Positions 30,249 to 39,528 of a stretch of DNA of 64,000 nt are shown in pieces; position 1 is the stretch's first letter; the number at the start of each line of letters is the position of its first letter. The notes under the pieces are model-generated. The model had not been told where the DNA came from, did no database searches, and saw nothing but the letters and a program-made list of their open reading frames with translations. The position numbers and the translations under genes are program-made. This DNA comes from Sphingomonadales bacterium (GTDB lineage Bacteria > Pseudomonadota > Alphaproteobacteria > Sphingomonadales > Sphingomonadaceae). The DNA lies in NCBI GenBank assembly GCA_016714795.1, contig JADKCA010000002.1:496001-560000 (forward strand). Reading direction: 5' to 3'.

Positions 30249-30863
30249 GTGTTGAGAAAATGGATCATCGCGCTGATGGCGCTGCTGGCCTTTGGCGGCG
30301 TGGCTGAGGCCAAGAAGAAGCCGAAGGGCGGTCCGCAATTCACCGTTGTTGCGCCAACGCCGCCGGTTCGCCCGGAAGATACATGGGTGCTCCAGCTCTC
30401 GACTGGCGGTCAGGTGCGGATGCAGTTGCGCCCGGACCGGGCTCCGGTCCATGTTGATCGCATCAAGCTGCTGACGCGTGCCGGTTTTTATGATGGCCTC
30501 ACCTTTCATCGCGTGATTGAAGGCTTCATGGCGCAGGCGGGCGACCCCAAGGGCACGGGGGAGGGCGGTTCTGCGCTTCCCGACCTGAAGGCGGAATTCA
30601 ACGATCTGCCCCATTTGCGCGGCACCCTTTCCATGGCGCGGACCAGCGCACCCGATACCGCCAACAGCCAGTTCTTCATCTGCTTTCAGCCGGTGATGAA
30701 ACTGGACAACAAATATACGGTGTTTGGCCGCGTCCTCTCCGGCATGGAATTTGTCGATTCCATTGCACGGGGCGAGCCGCCTGCCGATCCGAGCCGCATT
30801 GTGCGCGCATGGATCGAATCTGACGGGCCGGATGCCGCGCGGGTGCCCTTGCCTGCCTCCTGA
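30249..30863 (+). CDS. exported cyclophilin-type peptidyl-prolyl isomerase
   Basis: Catalyses cis-trans isomerisation of X-Pro bonds in the periplasm. The protein has 204 residues. The GTG at 30249 was chosen because AAGGAG sits seven bases before it and it gives a clean signal peptide ([20 protein letters not shown]). A Lys/Pro-rich linker precedes the cyclophilin fold ([39 protein letters not shown]). The Trp of eukaryotic cyclophilins that binds cyclosporin is not obvious. The stop TGA and the queA ATG share one base. Confidence 0.93.
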   Translation: MLRKWIIALMALLAFGGVAEAKKKPKGGPQFTVVAPTPPVRPEDTWVLQLSTGGQVRMQLRPDRAPVHVDRIKLLTRAGFYDGLTFHRVIEGFMAQAGDPKGTGEGGSALPDLKAEFNDLPHLRGTLSMARTSAPDTANSQFFICFQPVMKLDNKYTVFGRVLSGMEFVDSIARGEPPADPSRIVRAWIESDGPDAARVPLPAS

Positions 30864-31897
30864 TGCGCGTTGACCAGTTTGATTTTGATCTTCCGCCGGA
30901 GCTGATTGCGCTGCGGCCGGCGGTGCCGCGCGATTCGGCGCGTATGCTGGTGAACCGGGCGGGGCAAGTTGCGGATCATCACGTCCGTGAATTGCCGGAC
31001 TTTCTGCGCGAAGGCGATTGCCTCGTCTTCAACGACACTCGTGTGATTCCTGCCCAGTTGACGGGTGTGAGAGGCGAGGCGCGCATCGGTGCCACGCTCC
31101 ACAAGCGGGAAGGGTTGCGCAGCTGGCGTGCCTTCATCCGCAATGGCAAGCGGTTGCGGGAGGGAGACAGGATCGACTTTGGCCATGCCGTCTCCGCCAT
31201 GGCATGCGAGCGCGCGGAAGATGGATCTTGGCGCCTTGATTTCGAAGGCGAAGAGCAGGTGGAGGTGTTGCTGGAGCGTGCAGGCACCATGCCGCTCCCG
31301 CCCTATATCGCGGGCAAGCGCCAGACCGACGCGCAAGACCATTCCGATTACCAGACCATGTTTGCACGAGAGGCTGGCGCAGTGGCCGCGCCCACGGCTT
31401 CGCTGCATTTTACCGATGATCTGATGGCACGGCTTGCGGACCGTGGCGTATTGCATGAGCGGCTGACCCTGCATGTTGGCGCGGGTACCTTTCTGCCGGT
31501 CAAGGCCGACGACACGGCCGACCACCGGATGCACGCCGAATGGGGGCGCATCACGGCTGACACGGCGGAGCGGCTGAATGCGGTTCGCGCGCGCGGCGGG
31601 CGCGTCATTGCGGCGGGCACCACCAGCCTGCGCCTCCTGGAAAGCGCAGCGCGCGAAGACGGTCGGGTGGCCGCGTTTGAAGGCGATACTGCGATCTTCA
31701 TCACGCCCGGATACCGCTTCCGCTTTATCAATGGGCTGATGACCAATTTCCATTTGCCACGCAGCACCCTGTTCATGCTGGTGTCCGCGCTGATGGGTCT
31801 GGATGCGATGCAGGCCACCTATGCTCATGCCATTGCGCATGGCTATCGCTTCTACAGCTATGGCGATTCCAGCCTGTTGTTGCCGGGCGGAGAATGA
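30863..31897 (+). CDS. queA: SAM:tRNA ribosyltransferase-isomerase
   Basis: Converts preQ1 in tRNA to epoxyqueuosine using the ribosyl part of S-adenosylmethionine. The protein has 344 residues, the full family length, with [22 protein letters not shown] at the N-terminus, [11 protein letters not shown], the LPLPPYI-like motif (PLPPYIAG), [10 protein letters not shown] and the C-terminal [15 protein letters not shown]. It acts after Tgt, which is encoded about 29 kb away on the other strand. The 3' end overlaps folK by four bases. Confidence 0.95.
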   Translation: MRVDQFDFDLPPELIALRPAVPRDSARMLVNRAGQVADHHVRELPDFLREGDCLVFNDTRVIPAQLTGVRGEARIGATLHKREGLRSWRAFIRNGKRLREGDRIDFGHAVSAMACERAEDGSWRLDFEGEEQVEVLLERAGTMPLPPYIAGKRQTDAQDHSDYQTMFAREAGAVAAPTASLHFTDDLMARLADRGVLHERLTLHVGAGTFLPVKADDTADHRMHAEWGRITADTAERLNAVRARGGRVIAAGTTSLRLLESAAREDGRVAAFEGDTAIFITPGYRFRFINGLMTNFHLPRSTLFMLVSALMGLDAMQATYAHAIAHGYRFYSYGDSSLLLPGGE

Positions 31898-32385
31898 GGG
31901 ACATGATCTATGTGATCGCGCTGGGCTCCAATCGCCGTCATGTCCGTCATGGCAACCCGCGCGCCTTGATAGAAGAGGCATTGCGTCGTCTGCCGGGTAC
32001 GCTGCTGTTGCGTTCGGACACGATCTGCACGCGCCCGCTGGGGCCGTCCAATCGAACATACGCCAATGCTGCGGCGGTCATCAAATCGAGTTTGATGCCA
32101 CCCGCCCTGCTGGCCGGATTGCAGGGCATAGAGCGCGACTTGGGTCGCGTCCGGTCTGGCCAGGCATGGCGCGCGCGCACCATGGACCTGGACATAATCT
32201 TCTGGTCAGAAGGGGTGTGGGCCACGCCGCCGCTCACAATCCCGCATAAGGAATTTCGTGCGCGGGCGTTTGTGCTCACGCCGCTCTCGACCATTGTGCC
32301 TGAATGGCGTGACCCAGGCTGCGGACGCTCCGTGAAGCAATTGCACGCGCGCCTGTTGAAGCCGAAGCACAAATCCTGCCCTTGA
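31894..32385 (+). CDS. folK: HPPK, folate pyrophosphokinase
   Basis: Transfers pyrophosphate from ATP to 6-hydroxymethyl-7,8-dihydropterin in folate synthesis. The 163-residue protein has VIALGSNRR near the start, a [12 protein letters not shown] segment, and the metal-binding [11 protein letters not shown] that carries the two essential aspartates, followed by [13 protein letters not shown]. It is a divergent member: the glycine-rich segment after the first strand is replaced by basic residues. The ATG overlaps the queA stop as ATGA. It is the last protein gene of the operon, before tRNA-Lys. Confidence 0.88.
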   Translation: MRDMIYVIALGSNRRHVRHGNPRALIEEALRRLPGTLLLRSDTICTRPLGPSNRTYANAAAVIKSSLMPPALLAGLQGIERDLGRVRSGQAWRARTMDLDIIFWSEGVWATPPLTIPHKEFRARAFVLTPLSTIVPEWRDPGCGRSVKQLHARLLKPKHKSCP

Positions 32386-32410
32386 CCGCGCAATCCCCCG
32401 CGCCTAGGGG
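32382..32410 (+). promoter_or_regulatory. possible stable-RNA-type promoter for tRNA-Lys
   Basis: TTGACC (32382-32387) and TAGGGG (32405-32410) have a 17-base spacer. The -35 is good (preceded by C, giving the CTTGAC common in alphaproteobacterial stable-RNA promoters) but the -10 is weak. The predicted start lies about 12 bases before the tRNA. The -35 overlaps the end of folK, so readthrough from the operon could also supply the tRNA. Confidence 0.35.
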
Positions 32411-32428
32411 GATGCCCTTCCCGGTTCC

Positions 32429-32504
32429 GGGCCCTTAGCTCAGTCGGTAGAGCAACTGACTTTTAATCAGTAGGTCGCTGGTTCGAACCCAGCAGGGCTC
32501 ACCA
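32429..32504 (+). tRNA. tRNA-Lys (UUU)
   Basis: The full cloverleaf is visible: acceptor stem GGGCCCT/AGGGCTC with one G-U pair, D-arm GCTC-AGTCGGTA-GAGC, anticodon stem ACTGA/TCAGT around the loop CTTTTAA (anticodon TTT), five-base variable loop, T-arm GCTGG-TTCGAAC-CCAGC, discriminator A and encoded CCA. No attachment-site repeat or integrase flanks it. Confidence 0.97.
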
Positions 32505-32547
32505 CTTTCCGCATCGCTGCCAAAGTGCGCCCAATCCGGTGCGTCGT

Positions 32548-34467
32548 TCAGCGGCCTTGCCCTGTCTTGAGTTTTGGCCACACCAATGTCTGGCGGTAGG
32601 CCATGAATGCCGCCATGCGCGCGGTTGGTCCTGCTGCTGCGGCGGCGTGCAAAACCATGGGTCTCAGTTCTTCAGGATCGCGGATGAGATTGTAGCGCAC
32701 CAACTCGTCATCGGCGAATGAATAGACGTATTTGGTGTTCCCTTCGCGATAGCCCATGGTTGTGTTGCTACCTCCGGTGAAGAAATAGGTGCGCGCGCGA
32801 TGGTCGGGATCAAACAGGTTGTGGCCCTGCATCGGACGGAGCGAAGGAACTCCCGCCATACTGAGGATTGTCGGGCCAAGATCTATATGCGATCCGGTTT
32901 CGCCGAGCGCAGCCCTCGGGTCAAATTTGCCGCCAGAAATGACGAAGGGAACGCGGACTTGTTCTTCAAAAATGGTCGTGCCGTGCATGGCCGTGCCATG
33001 TTCTCCAAAGGCTTCACCATGATCGGACGTGACGATGATGGTCGTGTTGCCGGATTGTCCCGCCCTGTTCACCGCATCAACCACTGTGCCAATGGCAGCA
33101 TCCGCGTCGCGCAATGAATTGGCTGCGCGCCGGGCAGGATCCCCATTTCGCGGGTCGAACGGGTTGCGGCTCGAATAATAAGGGTAATGCGTTCCGTTCA
33201 GCCAAACCCACAAGAAGTAGGTGCGTTTGCGCTGTTTGATCCAGTTTGCGGATGCGCGTGCAAGGCAATCATCTCCCCAATGATTGTACGCGGCCATACG
33301 CTGGGTCCGGTCACCGTCGCAACGTAGCGTCGCATTGTCTTCCAATGTGCCAATCGGATGGCGCTTGAGAAAATCGCGGACACCATAGTTGGCCAGATCG
33401 CCGCTCATGAACAGGGCGGTATCATGGCCTGCGCGTGCGAGCGCCATCGGGAAAGTTGCAACATCGCGATCCGCCAGCATGTGGGTATCTCCCAGCACGC
33501 CATGGATTTCGGGGTAAAGCGAGAGCAAGGTCAGGGTCAGAGAGGTCGCTGACGCCGGATAATTGGAATAAAAGGCTGAAAGGGAGCGCCCCTTGCGGGC
33601 CAGTGCCGCCAGTGTCGGCATCTGGTCTGTCTCGCCCGCGATGGCCGGAGCAATGCGGGCATAGGGCACTGAATCCATGGTGATGAGAATGACGTTCCCG
33701 CCAGAGCAGCAGGGATTTTCCGGGCGCACCTCTTGCAGCGCCCAATCGGCGGGATTGACGGGGATGGTTTGTGCGGCCTCAAGCAAGCGCTGGCGCACCT
33801 GCCATTGGGTTGTGAACGCAACCAGCGGATCGGCGCGGACCTGGCGGACTACCGGGCTCGTGAGCGGCGCTGGCGACAGGGCCACCGCAGCCATTGCCAT
33901 TGCATACAGAACTGCGCCTGCCAGCGCCGCACTGACGCAGCCCAGAGCAAAGATGCGCTGGACTAGCAGCCCAGCTATAATTCCAGCCATCACGATCGCG
34001 AAGAGAACCAACAGCAGTTGCGGCGTCAGTGCAATGGCCAGATAGGCTTTCATGGCTTGGGCGTTTTCGCCGTCCACCATGGAGAGCCAATAGAGGTTAA
34101 ACGTCGTTCCCATCTTGATCGTGGAAATGACGCTGAGCACCAGCAGGACCGTGTAAAGGGCCGTTGAGACCCCGACCAGAACGAGGCCGACAGTCCTCAC
34201 AAACAGCGGCAATCTAGCGATCAAGGCGGCAACAAGGGCGAGGCTGGCGAGGATAAGGCTGCTGCTGCCGGCCGCTGCGAAAGCTTCCAGCAGATAATTG
34301 TCCAGTGGTGTATCCACGGTATGATCGCGGTAGACGACGAGCAGCTTGGCAAGCCAGGCAATGGCGTAGGCGATCAGGATGACTGTGGCGATGCGCTGGC
34401 CCGCGGCAGGGGCCCGAACCCAGCGCCGCAAGAGTGAACCGGTCATAATGTTGCGCAATTGCCCCAT
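32548..34467 (-). CDS. membrane sulfatase-fold phosphotransferase-like protein
   Basis: A 639-residue inner-membrane protein. Five hydrophobic segments occupy about residues 15-215; then a periplasmic alkaline-phosphatase/sulfatase-fold domain carries NVILITMDSVPYARI (metal Asp), SNYPASATSLTLTLLSLYPE (nucleophile region) and IIVTSDHGEAFGEHG (metal ligands). The formylglycine Cys motif CxPSR of true sulfatases is absent; Thr/Ser occupies the site, as in the lipoteichoic-acid synthase and phosphoethanolamine transferase branches. It probably transfers a phospho-group from a lipid on to an envelope molecule. The start at 34467 has AGGGG upstream. The membrane topology differs from EptA and the acceptor is unknown. 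Confidence 0.78.
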   Translation of the reverse strand: MGQLRNIMTGSLLRRWVRAPAAGQRIATVILIAYAIAWLAKLLVVYRDHTVDTPLDNYLLEAFAAAGSSSLILASLALVAALIARLPLFVRTVGLVLVGVSTALYTVLLVLSVISTIKMGTTFNLYWLSMVDGENAQAMKAYLAIALTPQLLLVLFAIVMAGIIAGLLVQRIFALGCVSAALAGAVLYAMAMAAVALSPAPLTSPVVRQVRADPLVAFTTQWQVRQRLLEAAQTIPVNPADWALQEVRPENPCCSGGNVILITMDSVPYARIAPAIAGETDQMPTLAALARKGRSLSAFYSNYPASATSLTLTLLSLYPEIHGVLGDTHMLADRDVATFPMALARAGHDTALFMSGDLANYGVRDFLKRHPIGTLEDNATLRCDGDRTQRMAAYNHWGDDCLARASANWIKQRKRTYFLWVWLNGTHYPYYSSRNPFDPRNGDPARRAANSLRDADAAIGTVVDAVNRAGQSGNTTIIVTSDHGEAFGEHGTAMHGTTIFEEQVRVPFVISGGKFDPRAALGETGSHIDLGPTILSMAGVPSLRPMQGHNLFDPDHRARTYFFTGGSNTTMGYREGNTKYVYSFADDELVRYNLIRDPEELRPMVLHAAAAAGPTARMAAFMAYRQTLVWPKLKTGQGR

Positions 34468-34580
34468 AATCCCCTCGCTACAGGCGGGGCCGACAGGAGG
34501 CAATCGCAAGCGCCCTTCATCCGGAATGGAGCGAAGGGAATCCTCCGCTCTGGTGGCATTCCGTTGCGTCCTGGGCGGCT

Positions 34581-34973
34581 ATGGCGTTGATGCAGGCGAT
34601 GCTATCATCCCATGCTCTTTCCAGACTGGACCGGTTCGGCGAAAGCCACCGCAACGCGATGGCCGAGGCGGTTCTGGCGCTGTTCTTGGCGCGCGATGGG
34701 CAGATTCTTGCCGAAGATCGCACGACCAGCGGGAGCGGTCATGCGGTTGATCTACCCATCCGGCGTATTGCGGCGCGCGCCTTGTTGCTGGAGGCTGACG
34801 AAATCCTGATTGCCCACAACCATCCCGGCGGGGATCCCACGCCCAGCAGGCAGGACATCCTGGCGACCAATCGGCTGGAGCGGGCGCTTTTTCCCTTTGC
34901 CATCCGGCTGACGGATCATGTGATCGTTGCGGGCGGGGCCAGCTTCAGCTTTCGTCAGGCAGGGCTGCTTTAG
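34581..34973 (+). CDS. RadC-like JAB-domain protein, minimal form
   Basis: A 130-residue protein covering only the C-terminal JAMM/MPN domain of RadC: FLARDGQILAEDRT, then ILIAHNHPGGDPTPSRQD, which has the zinc ligands HxH...D and the catalytic Glu equivalent upstream. The N-terminal helix-hairpin-helix of full RadC (about 220 residues) is missing. The ATG is at 34581, 113 bases from the divergent sulfatase-like gene. RadC function is uncertain in general; no link to DNA repair is proven. Its stop overlaps the end of the convergent Rrf2 gene by four bases. Confidence 0.82.
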   Translation: MALMQAMLSSHALSRLDRFGESHRNAMAEAVLALFLARDGQILAEDRTTSGSGHAVDLPIRRIAARALLLEADEILIAHNHPGGDPTPSRQDILATNRLERALFPFAIRLTDHVIVAGGASFSFRQAGLL

Positions 34974-35401
34974 GCGGCCTCAAGATCTTCCGAAACGGCT
35001 TGAGCCAGGCTGGTCCCATCCAGAATGCGGGCGGTATCATCGCGCACGGTCATCATGGCCTTGCGGATTTCGCAGGCTTCTTCGCTCTTGCAATCCTTGC
35101 ACTTCTTGTACGCTGTGCGGCTGACGCATGGCACAAGTGCCAGCGGGCCTTCAATCGTGCGAATGATGTCACCGAATGAGATCATGTGCGCGGGCCGGGC
35201 GAGGTGGAAGCCGCCCTGCTTGCCGCGTGTGGAGGTGACGAGGCTCGCGCCCTTGAGTTCAGTAAGGATGATTTCCAGAAATTTGCGCGGCACCTGCGCT
35301 TCATGCGCAATCCGGCTCATCGGCACGGGGGGACCATCACGTGGTTCGCGGGCGAGGAGCAACATGGCGCGCAGGCCGTACCGGGAACGCTGGGTCAACA
35401 T
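34970..35401 (-). CDS. Rrf2-family regulator with Fe-S cysteines
   Basis: A 143-residue Rrf2/IscR-type transcription factor. The winged helix covers about residues 5-65 (YGLRAMLLLAREP, AHEAQVPRKFLEIILTELKGASLV, GKQGGFHLAR). Cysteines at about 92, 101, 104 and 110 (PCVSRTAYKKCKDCKSEEAC) form the cluster-binding loop; IscR has three, here there are four. It could sense iron, cysteine or nitric oxide. No isc or cysteine genes are near. Its start is 57 bases right of the end of the TlpA-like lipoprotein gene on the same strand, so that gene may lie upstream in the same transcript. Confidence 0.85.
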   Translation of the reverse strand: MLTQRSRYGLRAMLLLAREPRDGPPVPMSRIAHEAQVPRKFLEIILTELKGASLVTSTRGKQGGFHLARPAHMISFGDIIRTIEGPLALVPCVSRTAYKKCKDCKSEEACEIRKAMMTVRDDTARILDGTSLAQAVSEDLEAA

Positions 35402-35458
35402 GTAATCCCCCTATCCGGTAGTGGAGATTAAAACAAGCCCCCGCGCTGCATGTCCTCC

Positions 35459-36034
35459 CTATTTGCCGAGTGCGTCGGCGAGCAAGGTATTGGCGCGCGG
35501 GCCATCCCAATCCATCGACCCCACCACACGCCAGACTTCCTTGCCGTCGGCATCGAACATAACGGTGGTGGGCAGTACATCCGATTTGAAATCGCCAAGC
35601 AATTGCGTGTTTGCTTCCACATAGGGTTTGAGCAGCTTGAAGTTGCGCTTGGCCCACCACGGATCGACAATGGCACGGCCCTTCATGTCCTGACTGACGA
35701 CGATGACTTGCAATCGTGCCTTTTCCCGGTCAGCCAGCGCGTCAAGCGTCGGCATTTCCGCCACACAAGGGCCGCACCATGTTGCCCACAGGTTTACGAG
35801 GAGAGGCTTTCCCTTGAAGCTGGCCAGCGTCAGCGGCTCTCCCTTCGGCCCCTCGATGGGCGTGGCAGGCATGGGTTCGCCGCGATGCGAAATGTCGAGC
35901 GTGCCAGTGGGTTCAGCCACCTCCGTCACGCCATTGGCGGACTCGGCTTCGCCTTGCACGGGAGCGGGGGATTGCTTATCGCAACCGCCAAGGATCAACG
36001 CCATGCCGAGGAGCGGGGCCATTACCAGTCTCAA
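35459..36034 (-). CDS. TlpA-like thioredoxin-fold lipoprotein
   Basis: A 191-residue periplasmic thiol-disulfide protein of the ResA/TlpA type. I chose the TTG at 36034 because GGAG lies six bases upstream and it gives a basic n-region ([18 protein letters not shown]) ending in the lipobox LGGC; the next ATG at 36022 lacks the Arg. The domain follows an acidic linker and has the redox motif [16 protein letters not shown] and the cis-Pro region VLPTTVMFD. It probably reduces or matures periplasmic proteins such as cytochromes; no cytochrome genes are near. Its start is only 16 bases from the divergent argH ATG. Confidence 0.85.
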   Translation of the reverse strand: MRLVMAPLLGMALILGGCDKQSPAPVQGEAESANGVTEVAEPTGTLDISHRGEPMPATPIEGPKGEPLTLASFKGKPLLVNLWATWCGPCVAEMPTLDALADREKARLQVIVVSQDMKGRAIVDPWWAKRNFKLLKPYVEANTQLLGDFKSDVLPTTVMFDADGKEVWRVVGSMDWDGPRANTLLADALGK

Positions 36035-36050
36035 GTCAGACTCCAATCAG

Positions 36051-37430
36051 ATGTGGGGTGGCCGGTTCGCCGAAGGGCCAGCTGCCATCATGCAGGAGAT
36101 AAACGCCAGCATCCCGTTCGACAAGCGCTTGTGGCAGCAGGACATCCGCGCCTCCAAGGCGCATGTGGCCATGCTGGGCGCGCAGGCGATCATTCCGGTG
36201 GACGACGCAGCGGCGATCAGCGCCGGGCTGGATCAGGTTGCGGCCGAATTCGCAGCCAACGGAGTCCCGGTCGATCTGGCGCTCGAAGACATTCACATGG
36301 CCACCGAATCGCGGCTGGCCGAACTGATCGGGCCGGGGGCAGGACGATTGCACACCGCGCGTTCGCGCAACGATCAGGTGGCGACCGATTTTCGCCTGTG
36401 GGTGCGCGATGCGATTGACGAGGTGGATGCGGGGTTGGCGGCGCTGCAAACCGTGCTGCTCGACCGCGCCGAAGAGCAGGCGGATTCGATCATGCCCGGC
36501 TTCACCCATCTCCAGACCGCGCAGCCGGTGACGCTGGGGCATCATCTGATGGCGTGGTTTGAAATGGTGACGCGGGACCGCAGCCGCTTTGCCGATGCGC
36601 GGCGGCGCGCCAATCTCTGTCCGCTGGGCAGCGCCGCGCTGGCGGGTACAGGCTTTCCGATTGATCGCCATGCGGTGGCGAAGGCGCTGGACTTTGACGG
36701 TCCCACCGCCAACTCGCTCGACAGTGTGTCTGACCGGGATTTCGCGCTCGAATATCTGACGAGCGCGGTGCAGGCTTCGCTTCACCTTTCGCGCATGGCG
36801 GAAGAATTCGTGATCTGGGCAAGCCAACCCTTCGGCTTTATCGCATTGCCCGACCAATGGTCGACCGGCAGTTCGATCATGCCGCAGAAGCGCAATCCGG
36901 ACGCGGCAGAGCTGGTGCGCGGCCATGCCGGTCGCATCATGGGCTGCATGACCAGCCTGATGGTCACGATGAAGGGCCTGCCGCTCGCATATTCCAAGGA
37001 CATGCAAGACGATAAGCCGCCCGTGTTCGAAGCGCATGACCTGCTGGGCCTGTGCATCGCCGCCATGTCGGGCATGATCGGCAGCGTGACCTTCCGGACG
37101 GACCGGATGCGCGGCTTGGCGAATGCGGGCTTTGCCACAGCCACTGATCTGGCCGACTGGCTCGTGAGGGAGGCTGGCGTGCCGTTCCGCGAGGCGCATC
37201 ACATTACGGGCAAGGTTGTGAAGCTGGCGGAAGGCAAGGGCGTGACGCTCGCGGATCTGGCGGTTGACGATCTGACAGTGGTGGATGCGCGGATCGATGC
37301 GCGGGTGTTTGACGTGCTTTCAATCGATGCCTCGGTCGCCAGCCGCAAGAGCTATGGCGGAACCGCGCCATCTGGCGTAAGAGACCGAATTGCCGAGGCG
37401 CGTGCCCGGCTGGAGACTGCCCCGCGATGA
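36051..37430 (+). CDS. argH: argininosuccinate lyase
   Basis: Last step of arginine synthesis, releasing fumarate. The protein has 459 residues, the full length. It starts [20 protein letters not shown], has the fumarase-superfamily signature [30 protein letters not shown] and the catalytic [18 protein letters not shown] region. The frame is open far upstream but antisense to the lipoprotein gene. The ATG at 36051 has no good ribosome site and lies 16 bases from the divergent TTG start. The stop overlaps the small lipoprotein start (ATGA). Confidence 0.95.
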   Translation: MWGGRFAEGPAAIMQEINASIPFDKRLWQQDIRASKAHVAMLGAQAIIPVDDAAAISAGLDQVAAEFAANGVPVDLALEDIHMATESRLAELIGPGAGRLHTARSRNDQVATDFRLWVRDAIDEVDAGLAALQTVLLDRAEEQADSIMPGFTHLQTAQPVTLGHHLMAWFEMVTRDRSRFADARRRANLCPLGSAALAGTGFPIDRHAVAKALDFDGPTANSLDSVSDRDFALEYLTSAVQASLHLSRMAEEFVIWASQPFGFIALPDQWSTGSSIMPQKRNPDAAELVRGHAGRIMGCMTSLMVTMKGLPLAYSKDMQDDKPPVFEAHDLLGLCIAAMSGMIGSVTFRTDRMRGLANAGFATATDLADWLVREAGVPFREAHHITGKVVKLAEGKGVTLADLAVDDLTVVDARIDARVFDVLSIDASVASRKSYGGTAPSGVRDRIAEARARLETAPR

Positions 37431-37666
37431 AGCGAACGCTTGCCCTGCTCTGCCTTGCCGGATTGCTCTCCGCATGTGGCGGGCGTGTGCCGCTGACGCC
37501 GCCTGTGGGTAAACAGCTGCCCCAGAAGGGCGAGACGTACAGCACGCAGGCCAGTTCCGATCAGCTGATGACGCCTGACACGCAGGCCCGGCCCAAACGC
37601 AGCGACGAGCAGTTGAAACGCTCGGAAGAGCGCCGCGAAGACAAGTTCGATCTGCCCCCTACCTAG
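37427..37666 (+). CDS. LptM-like small lipoprotein
   Basis: A 79-residue lipoprotein: signal [17 protein letters not shown] with the lipobox LSAC (Cys17), then [17 protein letters not shown], close to the 'CGxKGPLxxP' core of LptM (formerly YifL), the partner of the LPS translocon LptD/E. The rest is a disordered, strongly charged tail ([23 protein letters not shown]). It sits between argH and lysA with overlapping or 11-base junctions; in other proteobacteria LptM-like genes also lie next to lysA/dapF. Assignment is by position and core motif. Confidence 0.75.
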   Translation: MKRTLALLCLAGLLSACGGRVPLTPPVGKQLPQKGETYSTQASSDQLMTPDTQARPKRSDEQLKRSEERREDKFDLPPT

Positions 37667-37677
37667 GTTTTTCTCCC

Positions 37678-38940
37678 ATGGATCATTTCTCTTTCATCAA
37701 CGGCGCACTCCACGCCGAAGGCGTTCCGCTGGCCACGATTGCGGCTGAAGTCGGCACGCCAGTTTACGTCTATTCCCGCGCTACGCTGGAGCGCCATGCC
37801 CGCGTCTTTCAGGAATCGCTGTCCGGGCTGGAGCGGACGCATTTCGCCTTTGCGATCAAGGCCAATCCAAACCTCTCCGTGCTCAGCGTGCTCGCGAAGT
37901 GCGGCTTTGGCGCGGATGTTGTGTCGGGTGGTGAAGTCTCGCGCGCGATTTCTGCCGGGATGAAGCCTGGTGACATCGTCTTTTCGGGCGTCGGTAAGAC
38001 GCGTGGCGAATTGCAGGCAGCGCTGGACAAGGGCGTGGGTCAGTTCAACATCGAACTGGAGGAGGAGGGGATTGTCCTTTCCGCTCTGGCCGCCGCCATG
38101 GGGCGCAAGGCCGTGGCCGTATTGCGCGTCAATCCGGATGTGGATGCAGGGACACACGCCAAGATTTCCACCGGCATGAAGGAAAACAAGTTCGGTGTGC
38201 CGATCGATCAGGCTGGGGCAATCTACACGCGCCTGTCTGCGCTCCCCGGTCTCGACATGCGCGGTGTGGCGCTCCACATAGGTAGCCAGATTTTCGATCT
38301 TGGCCCGCTGGAGGCTGCTTATGCCAAGCTGGGCGGCTTTGCGATGGATCTGCGCGCGCAGGGGCTGACGGTCGACCGGATCGATCTGGGGGGCGGTCTG
38401 GGCGTGCCTTACAAGCGCGATGAAGTGCCCCCGCCGCCTGCCGATTATGGTCGCATGGTGGAGCGCGTCAGCAAGGGCTGGGATGTCACGCTGATGTTCG
38501 AGCCCGGCCGCGTCATCGTGGGCAATGCGGGGGTGTTGCTGACCGAAGTCATCTGGGTGAAGCCCGGCGTGACTCACCCTTGGGTGATTGTTGATGCCGC
38601 GATGAACGATCTTGCCCGCCCGGCCATGTACGATGCGTGGCACGATTTTGAGGCTGTGGTGCCAACGGGTGAGCGCATGGTGGCGAACATTGCGGGCCCG
38701 GTCTGCGAAAGCGGCGATACCTTTGCCAAAGCGCGTGACATTGACGTCGTCAGGTCAGGCGATCTGGCGGTGTTTCGCACGGCCGGGGCCTATGGCGCGA
38801 CAATGGCCAACACCTATAACAGCCGCGCGCTGGTGCCCGAAGTGATGGTGGATGGTGACAAATGGGCGATCGTGGCCCATCGCGTCGAACCCGAAACGCT
38901 GATTGCAGCGGAACCGTTGCCGGATTGGCTGCTGGGATGA
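37678..38940 (+). CDS. lysA: diaminopimelate decarboxylase
   Basis: PLP enzyme making L-lysine from meso-diaminopimelate. The protein has 420 residues with the PLP Lys in FAFAIKANPNLSVLSVL, VSGGEVSRA, GLHIGSQI-like HIGSQIFDL, the GGGLGVPY phosphate loop and the interdomain active-site GPVCESGDTFAKARD. It is the last gene of argH-lipoprotein-lysA and has a hairpin after its stop. Confidence 0.96.
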   Translation: MDHFSFINGALHAEGVPLATIAAEVGTPVYVYSRATLERHARVFQESLSGLERTHFAFAIKANPNLSVLSVLAKCGFGADVVSGGEVSRAISAGMKPGDIVFSGVGKTRGELQAALDKGVGQFNIELEEEGIVLSALAAAMGRKAVAVLRVNPDVDAGTHAKISTGMKENKFGVPIDQAGAIYTRLSALPGLDMRGVALHIGSQIFDLGPLEAAYAKLGGFAMDLRAQGLTVDRIDLGGGLGVPYKRDEVPPPPADYGRMVERVSKGWDVTLMFEPGRVIVGNAGVLLTEVIWVKPGVTHPWVIVDAAMNDLARPAMYDAWHDFEAVVPTGERMVANIAGPVCESGDTFAKARDIDVVRSGDLAVFRTAGAYGATMANTYNSRALVPEVMVDGDKWAIVAHRVEPETLIAAEPLPDWLLG

Positions 38941-38949
38941 CCGGAAACC

Positions 38950-38981
38950 GGAACGTCCGGAGCCAATGGCCCGGACGTTCC
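38950..38981. terminator. bidirectional hairpin between lysA and mscL
   Basis: An 11-bp perfect stem (GGAACGTCCGG / CCGGACGTTCC) encloses a 10-base loop between two convergent genes. Read rightward, a CCCCCTTTATTT tract follows within about 10 bases, so it could terminate lysA transcription; there is no T-run leftward. Confidence 0.55.
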
Positions 38982-38993
38982 GATCCGCCCCCT

Positions 38994-39404
38994 TTATTTC
39001 TTCAACGCATCGCGGATTTCCGTGAGGAGTTCCACTTCGCTCGGCCCGGCAGGAGCATCTGCCGAAGCGGCCATCATCTTGTTGGCCTGACGCACAATCA
39101 GGAAAATCACGAACGCCAGAATCAGGAAATTGATGATGGCGGTGATGAAGCTGCCATATCCCAGCACGGCCACGCCGGCTTCTTTGGCTTTCGCCAGCGT
39201 CGAGACATCCTTGCCCGCAGCGTCGCCCAGCACGATGAATTTGTTCGTGAAATCGATCCCGCCGGTGACAGCGCTGATCACCGGCATGATGATGTCGTCA
39301 GTCAAAGACGTGACGATCTTGCCGAAGCCCGCGCCGATGATGACACCGACGGCCAGATCCAGCACATTGCCGCGCATGACGAAAGCCTTGAATTCACTCA
39401 ACAT
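38994..39404 (-). CDS. mscL: large-conductance mechanosensitive channel
   Basis: A pentameric inner-membrane channel of 136 residues that opens under hypo-osmotic stress. The N-terminus [20 protein letters not shown] and TM1 ([24 protein letters not shown]) fit the family; TM2 is [20 protein letters not shown], and the C-terminal helix has [13 protein letters not shown]. The normal length is about 136. Confidence 0.95.
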   Translation of the reverse strand: MLSEFKAFVMRGNVLDLAVGVIIGAGFGKIVTSLTDDIIMPVISAVTGGIDFTNKFIVLGDAAGKDVSTLAKAKEAGVAVLGYGSFITAIINFLILAFVIFLIVRQANKMMAASADAPAGPSEVELLTEIRDALKK

Positions 39405-39528
39405 TACGCATTCTCCTCTACTTGGCGTTCATGGCATGTCCGGCATTGTCGCAATGTCCATCTGGTCAAGGATATTGCGCCGGTGCCCCGCTCTCCCTAT
39501 CTTTAGGCCATCCATGCTTGGGAGTGCA

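Noticed and set aside
32429..32504. tRNA-Lys as an integration site of a genomic island
   Set aside because: No repeat of the tRNA 3' end, no integrase and no change of gene type on either side.
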